Notes: generated from the letters alone by a model not told the origin. Numbered from the stretch's first letter, positions 1-6,257 are shown. The stretch: DNA of 7,741 nt from Deltaproteobacteria bacterium (GCA_026388915.1 JAPLIW010000741.1:1-7741); one strand, 5' to 3'. Numbers and translations: made by a program.

Positions 1-659
1 CCACGCAGGTCACCTGGAGCTCGTCAGATACATCGGTGGCTACGATTGACAGCAACGGCCAGGCCATAGCCGTTTCAATAGGTACCACAACCATCACTGC
101 CACCTCCGGGAGTATCTCAGGGAGCACGACCCTGACGGTGAACTCTGCAACCCTATTATCCCTAGCTGTAACACCCGCGAATCCGAGCATACTTGTGGGA
201 ACCACCCAGCAGTTTACAGCCACTGGCACATATTCTGACACGACAAGCTTTGATATAACCACGCAGGTCACCTGGAGCTCGTTAAATCCATCGGTGGTGA
301 CGGTTAACACCACCGGCTTGGTCACAGCCGTTTCAGCAGGCTCCACAACCATCACTGCCACCTCCGAGAGTATCTCGGGGAGTACGAACCTGACGGTTAC
401 CCCTGTACCCCTAGTTTTAATATCTGTGACACCCAAAGATCCGATCATAGGCGTGGGAGCCATTCAACAGTTTACAGCCACTGGCACATATGCTGACGGG
501 ACAAGCCATGATATAACCATGCAGGTTACCTGGAGCTCGTCAGAAACATCGGTGGCTACGATTGACAGCAATGGCCTGGCCAGAGCAGGCCATATAGTAG
601 GTAGAACAACCATCACTGCCGCCTCAGGGAGTATCTCGGGAAGCACGCAACTGACGGTG
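1..659 (+). repeat. Tandem ~258-bp DNA repeats encoding the Ig-like domains
   Basis: The same 20-plus-base block (CCACGCAGGTCACCTGGAGC and onward, or a near copy) begins at 1, 259 and 517, giving a period of exactly 258 bp (86 codons). Domain ends (the ACGGTG/ACGGTT codons of LTV) fall at 140, 398 and 659, so the last unit carries one extra codon in the GL...TTIT segment. Similarity is visible at DNA level, not only protein level, which suggests recent duplication or continuing homogenisation and makes copy-number change by recombination likely. Confidence 0.85.
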
Positions 660-662
660 TAG
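1..662 (+). CDS. C-terminal part of a tandem Big_2 (bacterial Ig-like) repeat protein, 5' end outside window
   Basis: The frame is open from position 3 to a TAG at 660-662 (219 codons visible), so the true start lies upstream; the GTG at 36 is only an internal codon. The protein is a chain of about 86-residue Ig-like domains, each with the Big_2 hallmarks: a VTPANPSI-type start, QQFTATGTYSD, a TQVTWSS core, a SVATID/GL turn, then TTITATSGSISGST.LTV. Known members of this family are secreted or surface proteins in which the domains form stalks for adhesion or carbohydrate contact; no catalytic domain is visible here. One partial and two complete domains are seen. The stop falls exactly at the end of the last domain, and a possible further domain continues in another frame, so the C-terminus may be truncated by a frameshift. 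The family call is firm; the role is inference. Confidence 0.85.
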   Translation, partial: TQVTWSSSDTSVATIDSNGQAIAVSIGTTTITATSGSISGSTTLTVNSATLLSLAVTPANPSILVGTTQQFTATGTYSDTTSFDITTQVTWSSLNPSVVTVNTTGLVTAVSAGSTTITATSESISGSTNLTVTPVPLVLISVTPKDPIIGVGAIQQFTATGTYADGTSHDITMQVTWSSSETSVATIDSNGLARAGHIVGRTTITAASGSISGSTQLTV

Positions 663-862
663 TGAAATTAAGTGTCCAAACATTAACCCTGCCCGTAAAT
701 TTAACCGGCCATGGGATTGGTACATCCACGAAGCAGAACAATTGGGCCAACCCTAATTACATGGGGCCGAATACCTCTACGGTAATCACCATGGACCTGG
801 CGCAGAAAAACAATAACCTCACAGGGATTTCCTCCGGGTCTGTTATGAAGATTTGCGTTTAA
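662..862 (+). pseudogene. Frame-displaced fragment resembling a C-terminal NLTG-type domain of the preceding Ig-like protein
   Basis: Immediately after the Big_2 stop, a different frame (GTG at 662, stop TAA at 860-862) encodes about 66 residues. It contains VNLTGHGIGTSTKQ and then STVITMDLAQKNNNLTG. This recalls the short beta-rich NLTGtWtG...vtltLtQ.gNnltGt pattern often found in bacterial lipoproteins and at the ends of Ig-like repeat proteins. No ribosome binding site precedes it. The simplest reading is that it was once the C-terminal domain of the repeat protein and was separated by a frameshift near 653-662, followed by decay. The domain resemblance is from memory and moderate; an unrelated chance frame is possible. 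Confidence 0.4.
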
Positions 863-1094
863 AATGTTGCATTCCGATGGAAAATACCAAAAACAAGACT
901 TCAGAAATCGATGCTGCCAATTCGCAAGCGATTTTGAACCTACCCCTGGTCTCGATTGGGGTGACTTGGCCCTATTCCGCCCCCGATCATTCCGAATCTT
1001 TCATTGGAAATGACCCGTCAGAGTTTTCGAGAAGAAATCGCCACGAGATCTGGCAGGATCTTCATGGTCAAATCAAATTTTCGCAGGTAGGGTA
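863..1094. other. Spacer with no recognisable gene
   Basis: An open frame runs through this stretch on the + strand (ATG at 877, stop at 1102-1104). It has no ribosome binding site, no recognisable motif, and runs into the 3' end of the opposing hydrolase gene, so it is not called. Composition is AT-richer than the hydrolase gene, like the decayed fragment before it. No clear terminator hairpin was found for the convergent pair. Confidence 0.5.
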
Positions 1095-1859
1095 TTATTC
1101 ATAATAATCAGGAGGCTTCTTTATTTTTCCCCACTGATCCGGGTCGTGGCCGTGGATGAGAAGGGCCTTTTCCTTTTCAATAAGGTCATGAAGGTGATGG
1201 ATCGTTTTCCGGGCCTGCTCCTCATCCAGATGATTCCGCGGGATTTTGGAATCGAGGTAATTTTCCTTGCAGGGGACACTGTCGCCGCTCAAGATCATTT
1301 TCCCGTCTTTCGGCAGCCCGACCAACAATCCCTGATGCCCTGGAGTGTGGCCGGGCAGGGGGATGATGACCAAGCTGCCATCCCCGTAAATATCGAAACC
1401 GCCCTCTATTTTGCGATACGCAAGAGGATGATTCCAGTCGGCCCGGAAGTATCCTTTCCCTTCATTTTCCGGCTTTTGAGCCCACTCCATTTCCTTCTTG
1501 GAAACGAGGAAAGTGGACTTGGGGAAGAACTGGTTGCCGCCCGCGTGGTCAAAGTGGAGATGGGAATTCACCACGTACCGGACATCTTCCGGTTTCAGGC
1601 TGATCGCTTCCAGTTGAGAGAGAATGCCCGACCGTTCATCTCCCACCGGTTCAAAGGCCTTGGCCAGCCCTCCCCACCGGGCGAAGGCATCCTGAAACAC
1701 GCCGGGGTGAGGCCCGGTGTCGAAAAGAACATTCCCCTGCGGATGGAGGACGACAAAGACCGGCATCGGCCCCTCGATGATTTCCTCCCGGGGAGCATCG
1801 GGGACAAAAACATTTTTCCGGCAGCGGATATACCCGCAGGTCAGGGCATAAAGCCTCAT
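1095..1859 (-). CDS. Metallo-beta-lactamase-fold hydrolase of the N-acyl homoserine lactonase-like family
   Basis: The product is 254 residues, usual for this family, and starts MRLYALTCGYIRC, typical of AHL-lactonase-like proteins. The dinuclear metal site is complete: H100-x-H102-x-D104-H105 in NSHLHFDHAGG, H171 in PGHTPGH, D193 in SGDS and H238 in HGHD. Related enzymes hydrolyse lactone or ester rings, including quorum-sensing acyl-homoserine lactones, in the cytoplasm. The residue aligning with catalytic Tyr194 of Bacillus AiiA appears to be Pro196 (DSVPCKEN against DASYTKEN), so true AHL lactonase activity is doubtful and another lactone or ester is possible. The ATG at 1859 was chosen over an in-frame TTG at 1880 because AGGAGG lies 10 nt upstream. 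It is a single gene with a TAA stop, in the same orientation as aclBA but separated from it by an element-filled spacer. Confidence 0.85.
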   Translation of the reverse strand: MRLYALTCGYIRCRKNVFVPDAPREEIIEGPMPVFVVLHPQGNVLFDTGPHPGVFQDAFARWGGLAKAFEPVGDERSGILSQLEAISLKPEDVRYVVNSHLHFDHAGGNQFFPKSTFLVSKKEMEWAQKPENEGKGYFRADWNHPLAYRKIEGGFDIYGDGSLVIIPLPGHTPGHQGLLVGLPKDGKMILSGDSVPCKENYLDSKIPRNHLDEEQARKTIHHLHDLIEKEKALLIHGHDPDQWGKIKKPPDYYE

Positions 1860-1869
1860 CCGACTCTCG

Positions 1870-1878
1870 CCTCCTTCC
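1870..1878 (-). promoter_or_regulatory. Ribosome binding site of the MBL-fold hydrolase
   Basis: On the minus strand GGAAGGAGG ends 10 nt before the ATG at 1859. It lies inside the reading frame that would begin at the TTG at 1880, so it decides in favour of the ATG. Confidence 0.75.
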
Positions 1879-1913
1879 AAGAAAGGGACGTGGTTTAATT
1901 TCCTTAAGGTAAA

Positions 1914-1932
1914 CCCCCGGGTCTGCCGGGGG
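1914..1932 (-). terminator. GC-rich hairpin upstream of the hydrolase gene (possible terminator or REP-like unit)
   Basis: CCCCCGG-GTCTG-CCGGGGG forms a perfect 7-bp stem with a 5-nt loop. On the minus strand it is followed by TTTACCTT, a weak U-tract, so it could end transcripts arriving from the aclBA side before the hydrolase gene. It is nearly the same sequence as the hairpin at 2269-2287, so it may instead be a copy of a small palindromic repeat. Confidence 0.4.
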
Positions 1933-1971
1933 ACTCACAAAATTTGACCTTTCGGTGATGCCTAGGTCGTG

Positions 1972-2193
1972 GCCCGGGGGTAAGAGCCTTGCACGCAGAA
2001 AGCATCGGCCGGGTGAGCCCTTTTCCCAGGGGCTCCGCTCTACTTCCGCAGAAAGAGGCGGGCCCGTGGGCGATCCACCGGATCGCCCCTATGCGGAGTC
2101 AACCCGAGGCCGTGGTTCTGGGGCTGTGCCCGCCGGTTCCATGGAATTAAAGGTGCCTCATGATTTCTGCGTGCAAGGCTCTTACCCCCGGGC
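1972..2193. mobile_element. 222-bp palindromic element with 30-bp perfect terminal inverted repeats (MITE-like)
   Basis: Positions 1972-2001 (GCCCGGGGGTAAGAGCCTTG and the next 10 bases) are repeated as an exact reverse complement at 2164-2193. The 162-bp interior is also rich in inverted repeats. These are a perfect 9-bp stem with 3-nt loop at 2068-2088, a 6-bp stem GAGCCC/GGGCTC at 2015-2020 and 2030-2035, GGCGGG/CCCGCC at 2057-2062 and 2129-2134, and TCCGCA/TGCGGA around the 9-bp hairpin. No plausible gene is inside. The form fits a miniature inverted-repeat element or a large structured repeat. A clear target-site duplication was not found, and no transposase is in the window, so mobility is inference; the inverted repeat itself is certain. 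Confidence 0.6.
2068..2088. repeat. Perfect 9-bp hairpin inside the palindromic element
   Basis: GGGCGATCC-ACC-GGATCGCCC has a 9-bp perfect stem with a 3-nt loop near the centre of the 222-bp element. It is enclosed by the further complementary pair TCCGCA (2046-2051) and TGCGGA (2092-2097). There is no U-tract on either side, so it is not a simple terminator. Confidence 0.7.
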
Positions 2194-2268
2194 TGGGCAA
2201 CAGAGGGAAGGACAGCTTTAGGTGGCGGTCATTGAACATCCGCTTTGAGCGGTTCCCTGATTTTCAAC

Positions 2269-2287
2269 CCTCCGGCTCTGCCGGAGG
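2269..2287 (-). terminator. GC-rich hairpin downstream of aclA (possible terminator)
   Basis: CCTCCGGC-TCT-GCCGGAGG is a perfect 8-bp stem with a 3-nt loop, 48 nt beyond the aclA stop codon. On the minus strand it is followed by GTTGAAAATC, which is not a good U-tract, so intrinsic termination would be imperfect. Its place at the operon end supports a transcript-end role; its resemblance to the hairpin at 1914-1932 suggests a REP-like unit. Confidence 0.45.
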
Positions 2288-2335
2288 TCATGACCGGGCA
2301 AGCAAGCAAAGGCCGTGGGCTCTTCGCCTCGAGGC

Positions 2336-4189
2336 TTAAAGCTTCTCCGCTTTTTCCACCAGGTAGAGGATGTCATCCCACGGGTGACGGTAGAGGCCGG
2401 ACTTCAGCCGCTTCTGGTCGAAGATGTGGCCGATGAGTCCGATGGAGCGCCCCAGGGCGAAGAGGGCGTTGAGGTACCCGATCTCCACCATCTCCTCGAT
2501 TTCCTGGGGAGAGAAAGAGCCGCTGGCGTTCAGCAGGTCCAGGAACGAAACCCCGATGCATCCGTCTACGTTCAGGATGAGGGTATTGCGCTTCTGGGTG
2601 GTCACCTTCTCCACTTCCACGGCGTAGTCCAGATACTTCCTCTTGGGGAAGTTCTTGAAGGCATAGTTCTTCAGGAGCTCCACCCGTTTGTCAGGGTTGT
2701 CCAGGCTCTTGATCCGGTGGCCGATGCCCGGGATGGTGATCCCCTGCCTCTTCATATCGTCCACGAAGGCCTCGGGCGCCTTGCCCGAATCGCAGGCCTT
2801 CTTAAAATAACGGGCGGCGTCGTCAATGGCCCCCCCGAAGCGGGGGCCGATGGTCAGGAGGCCGGAGGCCCAGGAAGAGATGAAATCCTTCCCCGCCCGG
2901 GAGGCCACGATGGCATTGTGGGCTCCGGACACCGCCGGGCCATGATCGGCCGAGACCTTGATAATCATCTCGATGAAATTCGTGGCCCATTTGGGCAGCA
3001 GTTTCTTGAACCACAGGAGGCTGATCACGTCTCCAATGGAGAGACCCTTTTCGATGACCTCGCTGATCTGGACCCCTCCGTACGTCGGCTCCTCTCCCCG
3101 GTCGTCGGAGATGGTGCAGATGAAGTTTGCCGCCCGGCGCACGCGTCCGGCCTTGCTCGCCTCCCGGTAGTCCTGGGGGACCGGCGGAGGAGCCAGTTCC
3201 GGCGCCGGCTTCACCCGGCCTTGGGCAACGAGTTTATTGAAGGTTTCTTTGATCTTCTGGTCAAAGTCCTCGAAGGAATCGGGCACGACGGCCCCGGCCT
3301 CCCTCAGGGCCCGGTTCTTGGCATCCGCCGTCTCCTGGACGTTCCCCGCCCGGGCTCCGGCATGGCCGAACTGGACCTCCACGGGGAAGACCTTGGAACA
3401 GGTTCCGATGCACCAGGCGACCAAGGGTTTGGTGATCTTCCGGGCCTTCAGGGCCTCCACCACCTCGTACTCATCGGTGCCCCCTACTTCTCCGAGCATG
3501 ACCATCATCCGGATCTCGGGGTTGGCCTCATACCGCAGAAGGTGATCGATGAAGGTGCTTCCGGGATACCGGTCTCCGCCGATGGCGATCCCCTCGTAGA
3601 CCCCGTCGGTGTTGAGAGCGATGATGCTGTTCACCTCGTTGGAGAGGCCGCCCGACTTGGAAATGTAGGCCACATGGCCGGGGCGGTGGAGCTTGGACTC
3701 GATGATGTTGTCCAGGGCGCCGGCGGTGTTCCCGATGCGGAAAGCGCCCGCGGCAATTCCTCCCACCGTGGCCGGCCCGATCACCCACTTTTTCTTCTTC
3801 CGGGCCAGGACCGCCAGTTCCTTGGAGTACTTCTCCGGAACCCCTTCGGCAATCACCGCGACGGTGCGAAGGGTCTCCGTCTCCAGAGCCTCCTTCGTGG
3901 TGGGGTAGGCAGACCGGAAGGAGGAGAAGTTCACCATCACGTCCGCGTCGGGGTGCTTGCCCGCGGCCTGCTTGAGCGTCCGATACATGGGGATGAGGAT
4001 CTCCCGGCTGCCGAAGAAGCATGGGTGCCATCCCCCGCGGGTGGGGTTCACGATGGCCGCGACGCTGGGCTTCTCGCGCCGGCAGATGTAATCGAAATCC
4101 AGCATCCTCTGGATGGCATTCTCCTGCATGCCGTACACGATGGAAAGAGTATCCCTGGTAAACAAGAGGTAATCTTTTTTCTCTGCCAT
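2336..4189 (-). CDS. aclA: ATP-citrate lyase subunit A (succinyl-CoA synthetase alpha-like plus citryl-CoA lyase domains)
   Basis: The product is 617 residues, close to the roughly 610 of bacterial AclA, and aligns throughout with the C-terminal half of animal ACLY. Residues 1-325 form the CoA-binding/ligase part: GPATVGG at 138-144, IGGDRYPGSTF at 203-213, and QFGHAGA with the phospho-accepting His276. A proline-rich linker (325-340) leads to the citrate-synthase-like lyase domain (about 350-617), with ADHGPAVSGAHN (H416), GIGHRIKS (H491), LNVDGCIGV (D542) and the terminal GLYRHPWDD motif; the three named residues match the citrate-synthase catalytic triad. With AclB it converts citrate, ATP and CoA to acetyl-CoA and oxaloacetate in the cytoplasm. 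The ATG lies 2 nt after the aclB stop, preceded by a purine-rich AGGAGAGG inside aclB, so translation is probably coupled. All key residues are present. The fused lyase domain separates it from citryl-CoA synthetase and plain succinyl-CoA synthetase. Confidence 0.95.
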   Translation of the reverse strand: MAEKKDYLLFTRDTLSIVYGMQENAIQRMLDFDYICRREKPSVAAIVNPTRGGWHPCFFGSREILIPMYRTLKQAAGKHPDADVMVNFSSFRSAYPTTKEALETETLRTVAVIAEGVPEKYSKELAVLARKKKKWVIGPATVGGIAAGAFRIGNTAGALDNIIESKLHRPGHVAYISKSGGLSNEVNSIIALNTDGVYEGIAIGGDRYPGSTFIDHLLRYEANPEIRMMVMLGEVGGTDEYEVVEALKARKITKPLVAWCIGTCSKVFPVEVQFGHAGARAGNVQETADAKNRALREAGAVVPDSFEDFDQKIKETFNKLVAQGRVKPAPELAPPPVPQDYREASKAGRVRRAANFICTISDDRGEEPTYGGVQISEVIEKGLSIGDVISLLWFKKLLPKWATNFIEMIIKVSADHGPAVSGAHNAIVASRAGKDFISSWASGLLTIGPRFGGAIDDAARYFKKACDSGKAPEAFVDDMKRQGITIPGIGHRIKSLDNPDKRVELLKNYAFKNFPKRKYLDYAVEVEKVTTQKRNTLILNVDGCIGVSFLDLLNASGSFSPQEIEEMVEIGYLNALFALGRSIGLIGHIFDQKRLKSGLYRHPWDDILYLVEKAEKL

Positions 4190-4191
4190 TT

Positions 4192-5472
4192 TTATGCCTG
4201 CCTCTCCTGCAACGCGATGCTCACAATGCGGGTCATATGCATTTCCGGGCCATGGACCTCGATGGGAACCCCCAGGGTCTTGCCCAGTTCTTTGACCTTG
4301 CGGAGGCCTTCCTGCCAGTTGGGCCCTCCCCGGCGGAGGTAGATCCTGGCGTTCACCGCCTTGAGCTGGTCCCTGTATTCGGTAAGTGCCTGGATGATAC
4401 CGGCCAGGGTTTGGGCCACGTCGGTGAAGTTGGCGATTCCCCCGCCGATGATGAGGATCTTGGGCTTCCCTTCCGGGTCTTTTTCCCGGGTGAAGAGATC
4501 CAGGATGGTCCGGGCGTATTTGTAAGTAAATTCCGTGCTGGGGTTCCCGCTGTATTCCCCGTAGTTGGCCAGGTCCTTGGCGAATCCCAGGTCCACGATG
4601 GTGTCCGTGTAGACCACGCTCGCGCCCCCGCCTGCATTCAGGGTCCATATTCTTCCCTTGGGGTTCAGGATGGTCAGCTTCAGAGAGGCCCCAGTCCCTT
4701 CATCCAGTTCCTTGATGTAGAGTTCCTCCCTGGAGGGGGCTCTTCCAAAGGGAGGGGGGAAGGAGATATCCCCCCACTTTTTCCCGACCTCAAAGGAAGC
4801 GGTGTCATCCAGCCTGGCCTTGATGTCCAGGGGCACCACCCGGTTTCCGGTCACGGCCAGGGGGTTGAATTCGAGGAAAGCAAAATGGAGATCCGAATAG
4901 AATTTAAAAATCCCTTTGATAAAGGTGGTGAAGAACGCCTTCTCCTGGTTCGAAAGGGCGGCGGGAAGTTTTCCGGCCACATCGGCGTCCTCGACACTCG
5001 TCGCCACCGGAACCTGGATCGATACCACTTTCTCCCAGTTCTCCTCGATGTCCATCCCTCCCGAGGGGGAGAAGAAAATCGTGTCTCCTTCCCGGTCTGA
5101 TTTGATGGCCAGGTAGTATTCCTTCGACTCGGGCAGGAAGGGCTCGATGATGAAATGATCCAGAACGCCGGTTACTTGGCCCACGGTGATGGGCTTGCTC
5201 ATTCGCTCCTGAATCCATTTTTTCGCCGCGGGAAAATCCGTGTTCAGGAAGATGAGGCCGTGCTTGCCCCTCTTCCCGATCAACTGGTCCGGCTTCACCA
5301 CGAGCTTCTCTCTCCCCAGCCACGGGTTTTCGGCCTGCAGCTGATCCCAGTCGGTGTGGGGAGTTACTTGCGCGGCCTTTCCCGCAAAGACCACGGCGTC
5401 TCCAAAGTAGCCCTTCCACAGCCGCTCCAGCATCCTTTTGGCATCGTATTCCCGAATCGCTCGCTGCGCCAT
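4192..5472 (-). CDS. aclB: ATP-citrate lyase subunit B (ATP-grasp and citrate-binding domains)
   Basis: The product is 426 residues, similar to bacterial AclB (about 400) and to the N-terminal part of ACLY. It begins MAQRAIREYDAKRML. ATP-grasp features are LVVKPDQLIGKRG (57-69), IIEPFLPES (108-116) and FLEFNPLAV (199-207). The citrate-binding domain shows GASLKLTILNPKGRIWT (261-277), AGGGASVVYTDT (280-291), NYGEYSGNPS (303-312), GGGIANFTDVA (343-353) and RRGGPNWQEG (380-389), matching the ACLY residues that hold citrate. It activates citrate to citryl phosphate, the step before citryl-CoA formation and cleavage by AclA. The ATG at 5472 was chosen because GGAGG lies 8 nt upstream; the frame stays open to an ATG at 5649, but those 59 residues match nothing in the family. 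It is the first gene of the aclBA operon, with a promoter just upstream. Confidence 0.95.
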   Translation of the reverse strand: MAQRAIREYDAKRMLERLWKGYFGDAVVFAGKAAQVTPHTDWDQLQAENPWLGREKLVVKPDQLIGKRGKHGLIFLNTDFPAAKKWIQERMSKPITVGQVTGVLDHFIIEPFLPESKEYYLAIKSDREGDTIFFSPSGGMDIEENWEKVVSIQVPVATSVEDADVAGKLPAALSNQEKAFFTTFIKGIFKFYSDLHFAFLEFNPLAVTGNRVVPLDIKARLDDTASFEVGKKWGDISFPPPFGRAPSREELYIKELDEGTGASLKLTILNPKGRIWTLNAGGGASVVYTDTIVDLGFAKDLANYGEYSGNPSTEFTYKYARTILDLFTREKDPEGKPKILIIGGGIANFTDVAQTLAGIIQALTEYRDQLKAVNARIYLRRGGPNWQEGLRKVKELGKTLGVPIEVHGPEMHMTRIVSIALQERQA

Positions 5473-5480
5473 GCATTCGA

Positions 5481-5490
5481 CCTCCATCCT
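5481..5490 (-). promoter_or_regulatory. Ribosome binding site of aclB
   Basis: On the minus strand AGGATGGAGG ends 8 nt before the ATG at 5472. This places the start there, rather than at the in-frame ATG at 5487 or at 5649. Confidence 0.75.
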
Positions 5491-5509
5491 TTTGCAGATC
5501 CTAATCTTT

Positions 5510-5538
5510 ATTATTTGCCGAATCTCCGGACAGGTCAA
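5510..5538 (-). promoter_or_regulatory. Sigma-70-type promoter of aclBA
   Basis: On the minus strand TTGACC (5538-5533) is followed by a 17-nt spacer and AATAAT (5515-5510), each 5 of 6 to consensus. Transcription would begin near 5503, giving a leader of about 30 nt before aclB. No operator-like palindrome overlaps it, so regulation cannot be read from the sequence. Confidence 0.55.
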
Positions 5539-6111
5539 CAGGAAGAAATGATCTGAAATGATCTTCTGCCGCTTATACTCATCCGATACCCGAACTTTAC
5601 AATGCATAATGATGAACAAAAATTTGGGGATGCCCATGGGGGATATCATGGAATCATTTGGTGGTTCAAGGAATGCCTGAAATCGCTACTATGAAGGGGA
5701 ATCTTTATTGAATTTTTTCAGAAAAAAATCTAAATCAACCTTTCCACAATTCCTGTCGATACGTTGTGGAAAAGCTGTGGGGATGTTATCGTAAGAAGGC
5801 ATATGCATTTGTTTTTCTACAGATTGCCCTTTTTTGAACCAAAAAATATTTAATAATATCAAGGAAATCCGCGAGGGGCTGGAATCAACCCGCGTGATTA
5901 TTGCCCCCAACTCGGTTAAGCCCCATAGAGGCCCATTCATCAACAATCTTCACCACAGGGTGTATGAAAAAAGCCTTCCAGCAAGGGTTTTAAGGCCACC
6001 TTTCCCTGCAATGCAGACTGGGCTTGCTTTTCGGGGATGGTCATTGCAAGAGGGAAAAGTAGAGGATGAAATTTTCCATTCATGAGCCGTTATCATTGAG
6101 AAATTTTTCGA
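5539..6111. other. AT-richer spacer between aclB and the DUF4019 relic
   Basis: No convincing gene is seen. Two open frames (5689-5946 minus, 5834-6085 plus) lack ribosome binding sites and recognisable motifs. The stretch contains AT-rich runs at 5702-5735 and 5828-5862, and an inverted repeat at 5741-5772 described separately. Confidence 0.5.
5741..5772. repeat. Inverted repeat TTTCCACAA/TTGTGGAAA in the aclB upstream spacer
   Basis: TTTCCACAA at 5741-5749 and TTGTGGAAA at 5764-5772 are perfect 9-bp complements separated by 14 nt. Read on the minus strand, 5773-5765 is TTTTCCACA, which fits the loose DnaA-box pattern TTWTNCACA. It lies about 200 bp upstream of the aclBA promoter, too far for a classical repressor site. 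Its function is unknown. Confidence 0.5.
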
Positions 6112-6130
6112 GAGGAGGATAAATTTTATG
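6112..6130 (+). promoter_or_regulatory. Orphan ribosome binding site and start codon of the broken DUF4019 gene
   Basis: GAGGAGGAT followed by ATG at 6128-6130, 9 nt after GGAGG, is a good translation start. It now opens only a 10-codon frame that ends in TGA and is out of frame with the DUF4019 remnant starting 7 nt later. It is best explained as the surviving start of that gene after an internal deletion. Confidence 0.45.
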
Positions 6131-6134
6131 GTGA

Positions 6135-6257
6135 GGGGAATACGTAGCGATCCAGTTTGAGACTTCTTTTGAGGATAAAAAGTCTTCCGTCGAGACCCTC
6201 ACGCCCATGAAGGAAAAAGACGGTTCCTGGCGGGTATCGGGGTATTACATCAAATAG
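6135..6257 (+). pseudogene. C-terminal relic of a DUF4019-domain protein
   Basis: Codons from 6135 to the TAG at 6255-6257 encode 40 residues, including EYVAIQFETSFEDKKS, then VETLTPMKEKDGSWRV, and finally SGYYIK. This is the characteristic end of DUF4019 proteins: QFETSFENKKS, E-T-V-T-P-M, KDG.WRVSGYYIK. Intact members are around 140 residues with a signal peptide and a helical first half, are probably exported, and have no assigned reaction. Here the first 95 or so residues are missing, and in-frame stops (TGA at 6132, TAA at 6120) lie directly upstream. A good ribosome binding site with ATG sits only 7 nt before the remnant in another frame, so an internal deletion is likely. The family call rests on memory of the motif but is distinctive. 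Confidence 0.75.

Noticed and set aside
1..659. The regular repeats at the window start as a CRISPR array
   Set aside because: The period is 258 bp, the repeats are coding and in frame, and there are no short repeat-spacer units.
877..1104. A 75-codon + strand frame beginning at an ATG
   Set aside because: It has no ribosome binding site and no recognisable motif, and it overlaps the 3' end of the hydrolase gene.
1146..1898. A 250-codon + strand frame opposite the MBL-fold hydrolase
   Set aside because: It is the reverse-strand shadow of a gene with a complete metal-binding motif set and a good ribosome binding site.
1955..2221. An 88-codon + strand frame across the palindromic element
   Set aside because: It consists mostly of the inverted repeats and their interior. 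Such frames across repeats are typical false genes.
2315..4342. A 675-codon open frame on the + strand opposite aclA, and a similar 287-codon frame at 4237-5100 opposite aclB
   Set aside because: Both are antisense shadows of GC-rich aclA/aclB codons, with repetitive Arg/Gly/Asp/Val-rich composition and no recognisable family. The minus-strand genes are unambiguous.
4192..5649. A longer aclB starting at the ATG at 5649
   Set aside because: The extra 59 residues resemble no AclB or ACLY sequence and would span the promoter at 5510-5538; the GGAGG 8 nt before 5472 fixes the start.
5689..6085. Two overlapping frames (5689-5946 minus, 5834-6085 plus) upstream of aclB
   Set aside because: Neither has a ribosome binding site or recognisable sequence, and both lie in AT-rich relic DNA.
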